Shown here: positions 57,701 through 64,000 of the stretch, one piece after another
Layout of the letters: each line of letters begins with the position of its first letter
Position numbering within the stretch: position 1 is the first letter of the stretch
Origin: Sipunculus nudus
Taxonomy: Eukaryota > Annelida > Sipuncula > Golfingiida > Sipunculidae
Assembly: GCA_026874595.1 (NCBI GenBank)
Contig: CM049320.1
Span: forward strand, 42,108,714 to 42,172,713
DNA: 64,000 bases
Direction: 5' to 3'
The notes under the pieces: model-generated
What the model saw: only the letters and a program-made list of their open reading frames with translations
Database searches by the model: none
Told to the model about the DNA's origin: nothing
Program-made: the position numbers and the translations under genes

Positions 57701-60700
57701 AAATTTCTTGTCTTCATTCAATTTAAAAGCTCTAGACTAGTGCCAGACTGCCTGCATGCTGGTGTCTGGGGTGTGTAGAAGCTCATCGTGGAGTGGGCGT
57801 GGTTGCTGCTCAGCTCACTTGTCTAACTTCTTGTCTTGAATTCAATATTGGGTGTTCTTGAGCTAACTTGGGAAAGGTGTCTTGGAAAAATTTGCACCAG
57901 GCTTGGTGTGGCAGCTATAAATACTATAACTAAAATATCAGCAGAAGCTGACAAAAGCCCTCCGCCAAAAGAACATTGTTATAGGTGGTAATAGTAACAA
58001 GTGCGAAATATTTGTTTGCACATGGATGTGTATCTGTACATGTCTCAGTTATAAATTTAAACTGGAGAGTTATGTACCAGGTTTCATAACAATTCACCAA
58101 ATGCTTCCTGAGAAATAAGCTCCTAAATTTTACTCTATTCTAAGCTGTGTGACCTTGAAAAGTAGGCCAAGGTCACCCATCTTTGAACATGACCAAGATT
58201 TTGTAAATATGCATCAGCACTGAGGAAATGAAGTTCCTGTGTTGAATAGGCCTACCTTTGGAGATATCCCGCTCACAAGGCCAAAGTTGAAAAATCCGAT
58301 AAAAATTTATTCAAAATCAGATATTGTAGGTGGCGCCCCCTTACTTGTGCAGCAGGTACAGACCATCAGTCCCAATGACCATAGTAAATTTTGTGAAAAT
58401 CCACCCAATGGTTCCTAAGAAATAAGCTTCTAAGTGTTTTTCTATAATCCCCTCTAAAATGTAGAAAATCGGTCAAGGTCACCCATCTTCGAACTTGACT
58501 GAGATTTTGTCAATATACATCTTCACCGAAGAAATAAAATTCCTAAGGTGAATCCTTTTAGAGATATCCTGCTCACAAGGTAAAAGTTAACGGATGCCGG
58601 ACTGACGGGCGGACGGACAGCTTGGGTGATGACAATAGCCCATCAGACTAAGGGCTGAGGGCTAAAAACGCTATAAAAAAATGTCCTCTTCTTTTTCTCT
58701 TAACAATATTTAGAGGCCAAATTTCCAGAAACTACGTCTATGACCTTCTGTTGTTAGTGAGGGAGCCAATGCGGGCCCCAGCTTGCTGGAGAAATGTGAT
58801 CAGCCTGAACCTTGACTCCACTTTTTCATTTCATTCTGTTTTTCCTATAAGAAGCCTCACCCTACAAGACCATCCCTACTCTGTCATGAAAGTGTAAAGA
58901 GATCCATAATTCCATGGTAACAGTTTTACATAATCTGTACACGTTATGTGTCACCTGGTTCAGCTGATCCTGCTGCATCCTCAGGTAGCTCCTCTTCTCC
59001 TGTCTGTAACCCCTGACCTCTCAAGGCTGTAAGGTCAAGGTCATCTGGAACATCTACCGAGACATCTGTTATCACAAAAGAAACAGAAGTCAGAAAAGTT
59101 TACATGTAACTGTCAACAGCGATCCTTCTTAATTTAATTTTGCGTAAACTTTCACTGATGACATATATATGAATAATTTTATGTTCATAATGAGATGCTG
59201 TCAGACTGTTCATGTTTTCCATTGCCCAAACTTCCATAGCCCTTATGCTCTCACCTGCTGAATTAATTATGCTATTCAGCTCAAAAATCACTCCTACACA
59301 GAAGGCTGTCCATACCTTGGGTTCCGAGAGCTGTTTATAAGACAATAATGTACTCACAAAGACGTCAGAAAGGTCGGTCAAATTTGGAATTGCTATATCA
59401 GTGTTGAAAATATCCCAATTATTGTGAAGTGTGAGGCCACATTTTGTATTATTTGTCTCATGCGAAAATTCACTGCAAAGATAAGACATTAATATATACT
59501 CAGCAGTTGGTCGAATAGCTCCTGCAACCTTTGGCCTAGAACATTTTATACTGTCTCCTATGTATGAAACACGTCCTGGAAAAACACCTGGGCGGGGGTA
59601 CTGGAATAGACTACACTTGTTTTGTTTTGGATGAGTCACCCAAATTAAGCATTTGTCAGGTGATTGACTGTTTACATTGCTTACAGTAAGTTGAGTGGTT
59701 GCTTGCAGATGCTCATCTCATGATTATTCATTGAATATGTTATTTAGGTCACATAGAGTTCATGATTAGGTTTAAAGGATAATATCTTATGCATCATCAG
59801 GCCAGTAACATTAGCGCAATTTTAAGCTACTGAAATAACTGTTGAGGAGCTACTATATTGACTGAAATGTTTTTGGTATTAGCAGATGTTTCCACTTCTA
59901 ATCAGACTTTTACTTTTTGCTAACACCTTAGCAGTAGCATCTGTAGATGAAAATTCAGAAGGAGATCCAGCAACACCCTTGAAACACAGGAGTATGAACT
60001 ATAACAGTCAGAGCTGAACTTGATATATGAAGTAAAGTTAAAATTATTAAATATACAGACAATATTAAATCAAATGCACTAAGCTTTACATTTGACAAAA
60101 CCTACCTAGTTTAACAGGTGTCCAGTTATCTGAAACAGTAAACTTTTTCAACTGGATGAATAAATAATCAGGGAATGTCTTCAAACGTGTGGTTCTGAAA
60201 ATAAAAACAGGTAATAATGAGGCTACCATTGTATACATGTAAAGTAAATGCCTGAAATAAGAATTTCAATGCATCACAATATACAAGAGGGAAAGGTGGA
60301 GAGAAAAATCTGATGCAAACAGCAGACAATACACAGCATATCCTACTCTTATTTGACAATTTGGGCGTGGTCCAAAAAAGTGTCACTGTGCTTTTAAACT
60401 TTGCAAATACACATCCTCTCCACAGATATTTTCTTATCGGGACCCTGTCCGACGAGGACTTTCGTGTCATATCCCTGCACACCTTGCAAACCCTGCCACT
60501 TATTTCTCTAACTTTCAGGAACCTGCTCATGGGGGTTGCCATTTTGCATACAAACTAAAATCTGGATGTCACAGGTCACTTTTTGGAATTATGGGTATAC
60601 AGTAATATATAATATCAGGTAAACATTCTGCAATATCACTATATGAGCATTCCTATTTTTAATTTCAAATTATAAAAAAAAATATAAACTCAGGTCTCTC

Positions 60701-63700
60701 TGCTTTGTAATTCTGATTTACATAATGACACATAATAAGTTTTATCACATAGTAAGCTTTGTATATGGCAGTTACACTTACTTTTGTGCTGTAGTTTTTG
60801 CCTGGACAGCAGTACTGTAGAAATCATCCACAACTTCCGCTGCTGCTAACAGATCAACACAGGCAGACAGTGGTACACGTGGACGGACCAGTTCCTTTGG
60901 ATCTCTATATAATAATAAAAACACACAAAGTGATAAAAAGGATCAGTTAAACATTATTTATCAGAGCCAATAAACTTCAACTTATATTCAGCCCTATTAT
61001 ACTGGAAGAACAAGCTTATACTGTAAGATAAAACCATCTTCAAAATGATAAGTGTCTGGCCAAAACCATATTTCACTTGAGCAGTATAGCTTTACAGATA
61101 TTGGTCATATACCTCACTGATACATGTAATCATACTTTAATATACATGCAGTGTTTTAATCAATATGCAAATCAACTGTACAAGATACTTTGATATTTAA
61201 AGAAAAAAGAAAACTCCAGCATCAGCAGGGCTGAAAAATCTTAAACTAGAGGATCTGAAAGTAAAGTTTTCCATTTTGATAATCAGGTAATACAGGTAAG
61301 TAACTACATATATGATTTAAACACGTATCTGATACATCAAGTCTGAAAAGTAGAAACACACAACTCACACAGTTTGACTGTATTATATAGTCATATTTTT
61401 AATCTTATTCAGTTTCTATTTCTTATTCTGATTTATATCAAATAAATTAAGATAATGTCAAATATATTTATACATATCAACCAAAAAGTGATGATGCACA
61501 GACTGACAGTTTTGTTTATATCCACATGTTTATAACTTTTTCCTGTTTGTCAACATCAAAAAGAGTTCCAGGTTTTAATACTTGAAGCTTGTGTATACAC
61601 AAGCTCATAACTCAAGAATTTTCTATGCAGAAATTACTTACAGTACTAGTCCTTTCATATAAGTGGGAGGAATTGGTTGTAAAATCGTAGCCGTTGAATG
61701 AAAGACAGCAAAGGACCCATACGTCACATCACTCAGATGAATTTTGGAAAGTTTTAGCAAATGCAAAATATCCTTTTATTGATTTTTTTAATGTATATAT
61801 ATATATATAGATATATATATATATATATATATATTGGCATTAGAAATGCTAAGAGGAAACTATTTTACAATTTTCCATTTTCAAATGAGCATTAACCAAA
61901 TTTCATAAGAAAGTTAAAACAAGCCAATTAAGTATACATTGCATGTGCAATGAATAATATGTGAATTTTGAGGTATAAAACCATTTTATGATACAATATT
62001 GAAAAGAATAGTAATGTTATATGAATAGGTAAATTTTAAAAATCATCGAAATGTATAATATAATATTTCTCAACAGTTAATCTTATGGCCATGACAGCTA
62101 AAAATTAAGTCACATGAATTTTGCCCAATATTCCTGATTGAGTGTTCCAGTGTCATAGTATGCATGGTCTAGCCAACACTGGTGGCCCCACTGATGGCAT
62201 GATATGGGGGATTTACCATCGAAATGCATTATGGTCATGTGTTGTTAAAACCAGATCTGAAATTGTTTATTAAAGACATATAGAAATTTCTATTTGTCTT
62301 ACTTAATCTTTGTTGATTATTCTTTTTTTATTTTTAATTGCAAAAGAAGTATAATAGTAGTTGGTTTAAAAACCGATCTCTGCCAATTGATCACAATGGC
62401 AGCCATGTTTTATCTCGCCAAAGGATCAGGAAGCATTAAAATATGGAAAAAACACAAATAATTTCTCTTTGAGGGATTAAATATTTTATCTGAATTCTAC
62501 AACACAAAAATTACACCCTGCACATTAACACATCATTAGATATGAACACTGGCGCAGCATAGCTGCCCTTTAAAGGAAATAGTCAAGAAAGATGGAAATA
62601 AGAAATAATCATAAACTATATACATTTATATGTAAGGGATCTAATTGGTCAAAAATTTTACATCTGAAATATTATCAATTGGTCATACTGACTCACAGTT
62701 TTTCTCCCTTTGCTTCAGCTTGTTTCTTCTTTGCTTCATAAGCAGCAACTTCCTCTGTTAAAAGTAACATTTAGATGTGTATGACAACTATAAGAGTGGA
62801 AAATTTAGAGAGTTATAGAAACAAAATCACTGGTATCCTATTTTCTTTAACAACTGAGCAGTCATTCATACAGTAACCTGTAACATTTAATCACAAAGGT
62901 ACCTGAAATATCTGGTATATTCTTATCACAATTGACTACTTACTATCCTCAGCAACTTATTAAACTTTTCAATCATTTCCTCATACAGCTATCTGCAGCC
63001 ATCTGGTATCTGCTATATAATAGTTACAAATGTTCCTGCCAAATTTACCCAGTCCTTTGTTGGCAAAGCAGAACTCCATCATATGCTAAGCCGACAAAAT
63101 AATAAAATTAGTCATTTATGCACTGCCAAAAATAATTTTCTTGAAAAAATAAAATTTATTATCCAAAGAAATTTTTCTGAACATTCCTTATCCAAAGAAA
63201 TGTTTCTGTTGACAAGCAATCCTCAAGTTATTTTTTCTTGATTTATAGGCAGCATGCTTAAAGTCAAGAAAAAACGTCTAGATTTTCTTAAGACATCTTA
63301 TCACATAAAAATTCCATCATAATATCTGCAGATATTTCTTGCCCTATTGTTTTCTGAGAGCAAGAAATATTTTCTATTCAGAATAAAAAAATTCTAATCA
63401 AAAGAAAAACTTTCCTTAACAATTACAAGAAAAAGATTTTTTTTTTATATTAAGAAATTATAGGGAGTGGGGCAAGAAAATTTATCTTTTCATGAAAATT
63501 ATTTTTGGCAGTGTGAAAAATATGGCTGCAACTGATAAAAAATTGACATGTACTGGATGTACATGTTGTTATAAGGGTGTACCTTTGTTAACGGCTGCCT
63601 CAACAGGGATTGGGACACTGAGTAGAAAGCTGTCTTGTGTGGTATACTTGACTTTCTTGGACTGTGTACACTGTACTCTCTCCTCCACCTGGAATTTGAG

Positions 63701-63736
63701 GCTGTCTGTTGGGTTTTCAGATCCTCTGCTGTTCCT
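53317..63736 (-). CDS. USP5: Ubiquitin carboxyl-terminal hydrolase 5/13, C-terminal half (partial)
   Basis: Nine coding exons, transcribed leftwards: 63,736-63,583, 62,754-62,697, 60,904-60,782, 60,194-60,106, 59,065-58,955, 57,206-57,063, 56,309-56,173, 55,092-54,960 and 53,489-53,317. Together they make 1,122 nt, or 373 residues plus stop, and all phases join without a break. USP5/13 disassembles unanchored polyubiquitin chains. Present here are the middle of the USP catalytic domain, UBA1, UBA2 and the His box with GHYVCHI plus the FND third-residue motif. The zinc-finger UBP domain and catalytic Cys lie beyond the window. Invertebrates often have one gene ancestral to both USP5 and USP13, so the symbol means USP5/USP13-like. 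Confidence 0.94.
54500..54786 (+). mobile_element. Ribozyme-bearing element between TA tracts
   Basis: The unit consists of a TA tract, the hammerhead fragment (about 54,545-54,640), CAGAGTTATACC, the hairpin GCTCTGGCCTA...TAGGCCATAGAGC (54,655-54,683), ACAATGGGGGTACCTC, CTTCTATAAA and a second TA tract. About 80 bp of it match, inverted, the segment at 41,142-41,222. I infer a remnant of a Penelope-like element terminal repeat or a retrozyme, based on the ribozyme; no reverse transcriptase is attached. Confidence 0.6.
54577..54624 (+). ncRNA. Hammerhead ribozyme, type I, copy 2
   Basis: Stem I ATTCAC (54,577-54,582), core CTGATGA (54,583-54,589), stem II CGGG/CCTG with one G-U pair (54,591-54,604), core GAAA (54,606-54,609), short stem III ACA/TGT with a GAC loop, predicted cleavage after T54,618, and GTGAAT (54,619-54,624) pairing exactly with the first strand. 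An outer stem I helix adds ACACCGT (54,552-54,558) with ACGGTGT (54,627-54,633), seven perfect pairs across an internal loop, as natural hammerheads have. U-U faces at the base of stem II where G-C is usual, which may lower activity. It is antisense to the USP5-like gene. Confidence 0.85.
54960..55092 (-). CDS. USP5: USP5-like exon: end of UBA2 and linker
   Basis: Begins [14 protein letters not shown], the last helix of UBA2, then an acidic and Gln/Ser-rich linker ending CRDGTG. The donor is GGAA|GTAAGA. The linker is the variable loop that lies between UBA2 and the final part of the catalytic domain. Confidence 0.93.
55370..55690 (+). repeat. Dispersed repeat copy (partner at 9.06 kb)
   Basis: CCAGGAGGGTATGCATTCAT at the start, 'CCAATGAAGAATTG' and 'GTGTGGATCAGGCAC' in the middle, GCTTGCATTCC and GTCTAGTTTG at the end. 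It is collinear with the copy at 9,056-9,366 and lies in a USP5-like intron. Confidence 0.6.
56173..56309 (-). CDS. USP5: USP5-like exon: start of UBA2
   Basis: Completes an Asp codon, then [20 protein letters not shown] and the UBA2 core [20 protein letters not shown] with its MGF ubiquitin-binding loop, ending KALKAT. The acceptor TTCTTAG sits inside a 23-bp tandem repeat (see findings). Confidence 0.94.
56308..56378 (-). repeat. 23-bp tandem repeat overlapping a splice acceptor
   Basis: Three copies of GACAAAAGTGTGAAA (+ strand; starting at 56,317, 56,340 and 56,363) with 7-8-bp spacers. On the - strand two of the copies carry a pyrimidine tract and AG: CTTTTGTCTTCTTAG (the real acceptor) and CTTTTGTCTTTTTAG, 46 bases upstream. 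Confidence 0.85.
57063..57206 (-). CDS. USP5: USP5-like exon: UBA1
   Basis: Reads [20 protein letters not shown], then [20 protein letters not shown] and VMTHMEDA. A complete UBA domain with the MGF motif, about residues 5-45 of the exon. The donor is GCAG|GTCTGTAA, weaker than the others. Acceptor TTACAG. Confidence 0.95.
58020..58680 (+). repeat. Dispersed repeat with internal ~308-bp tandem duplication
   Basis: Two collinear halves offset by about 308 bp: 'CTGAGAAATAAGCTCCTAA' and 'CTAAGAAATAAGCTTCTAA', 'CAAGGTCACCCATCTTTGAAC' and its partner with CTTCGAAC, and 'GAGATATCC(C/T)GCTCACAAGG' in both. It ends with GGGCGGACGGACAGCTTGGG and 'GATGACAATAGCCCATCAG'. It resembles repeats common in molluscan genomes and lies in a USP5-like intron. 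Confidence 0.65.
58955..59065 (-). CDS. USP5: USP5-like exon: linker before UBA1
   Basis: Completes Asp, then [20 protein letters not shown] and [16 protein letters not shown]. The LRGxGLQxGEEELP stretch is a USP5/13 hallmark. The linker between it and UBA1 is shorter than in vertebrate proteins; the join goes directly to EVNINEGL. Confidence 0.94.
60106..60194 (-). CDS. USP5: USP5-like exon: catalytic domain strand region
   Basis: [19 protein letters not shown] then [10 protein letters not shown]. FPxYLxIQxKKFT is the conserved USP-domain block just before the LRG linker. Phases 2 to 1; acceptor TATTTTCAG, donor CTAG|GTAGG. Confidence 0.95.
60782..60904 (-). CDS. USP5: USP5-like exon: catalytic domain insert
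   Basis: Reads [19 protein letters not shown], then [20 protein letters not shown]. It matches the family's 'xELVRxxVPxxxCL' and VDDFxSTAxQAK blocks. The acceptor TATATAG is pyrimidine-poor; I chose it because it alone keeps the frame with both neighbours. Confidence 0.92.
61794..61834. repeat. (TA)n microsatellite
   Basis: About 40 bp of TA with one GATA interruption, in a USP5-like intron. Confidence 0.95.
62697..62754 (-). CDS. USP5: USP5-like short exon
   Basis: A 58-nt exon encoding (E)[18 protein letters not shown](L), a charged helix matching the 'LxEYEEKKRQAEEE' part of the family. Acceptor TTAACAG, donor AAACT|GTGAGT. It is too short to find by length alone and was placed by its family match and phase. 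Confidence 0.9.
63121..63513. mobile_element. 393-bp MITE with perfect 20-bp terminal inverted repeats
   Basis: The left end CACTGCCAAAAATAATTTTC is exactly mirrored at the right end (63,494-63,513). The inside is AT-rich with many TCTTGA/CAAGAAAA words in both orientations, so it can fold extensively. Both flanks carry TG, possibly a 2-bp target duplication. CACTG termini suggest the CACTA/Chapaev-type superfamily, but that is tentative. It lies in the USP5-like intron between the exons at 62,697 and 63,583. Confidence 0.85.
63583..63736 (-). CDS. USP5: USP5-like exon, most 5' in window
   Basis: [20 protein letters not shown], then [20 protein letters not shown] and [11 protein letters not shown]. 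It matches the family segment 'NxxSSENPxxxFRFxVEE..KVKYTxR...LPVPxxAAxNKE'. The acceptor TTTTTTCCAG starts in phase 0, so further exons must lie upstream, beyond 64,000. The remaining 263 bases of the window (63,737-64,000) are intron. Confidence 0.94.
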
Positions 63737-64000
63737 CTGGAAAAAATATGGAGAAGCTACAGATGTTGGGGAAGGTTGAAAACCTCTGAATGATGCAAAA
63801 ATCATGACTTTTCAAGGAGTAAACATAGATTAAGGCTCATGTCTGAGCTGACAACTCACTTAATTTTGAGTAGAAAATTAATGTTAACACAGTGACTGTG
63901 TAATTCATATGTACAATTATAATATATATGTATAATGTGCAAGCAATTAAAATCTTCTTCCATGATGCAATGAGGTGTTGATAACTTTTTTACAATACCT

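Overview
This is eukaryotic nuclear DNA, AT-rich and intron-rich, with spliced genes, many microsatellites and many small transposon relics. The two recognisable proteins are animal ones. The repeat content suggests a lophotrochozoan invertebrate, probably a mollusc: TCGCGAGGATT-type repeats, tRNA-headed SINE-like elements, repeats containing 'GGTCAAGGTCA' and 'GGACGGACAG', and hammerhead ribozymes beside TA tracts. That placement is inference, not proof. All coordinates, splice sites and translations were read by hand.

Layout. Positions 1-15,087 hold no gene I can prove. There is one weak terminal-exon candidate (7,980-8,201), some repeats, and a ~52-bp minisatellite (12,556-13,700) in which 14 units carry a CACGTG palindrome. 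From 15,088 to 42,916 (+ strand) lies a complete four-exon TMEM26 gene encoding 372 residues, with all splice phases consistent. Its 15.8-kb first intron holds MITE, SINE and tandem-repeat remnants. Its 9.1-kb second intron is mostly a ~5.7-kb array of ~37-bp units with higher-order duplication, and a SINE with a 13-bp direct repeat sits in the array's left edge. Its third intron holds an antisense hammerhead ribozyme.

The 10.4-kb space 42,917-53,316 separates TMEM26 from the next gene. It holds a mariner fragment pair in inverted arrangement (47.64-48.19 kb), a 427-bp inverted-repeat element full of GCGCGGCAAA motifs (48,939-49,365), a CATACGTA-rich inverted repeat and other dispersed repeats. 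From 53,317 to 63,736 (- strand) lie nine coding exons for the C-terminal 373 residues of a USP5/USP13-type deubiquitinase. They cover the end of the catalytic domain, both UBA domains and the catalytic histidine box. The 5' part of the gene lies beyond the window. A second hammerhead ribozyme sits antisense in its last intron, and a 393-bp MITE with perfect 20-bp terminal repeats sits in another intron.

TMEM26 and USP5 are arranged tail to tail. Nothing in the sequence links them functionally. The most unusual content is non-coding: two hammerhead ribozymes with intact conserved cores, both antisense to their host genes; the two minisatellites; and two places where a 3' splice acceptor is itself part of a tandem repeat.
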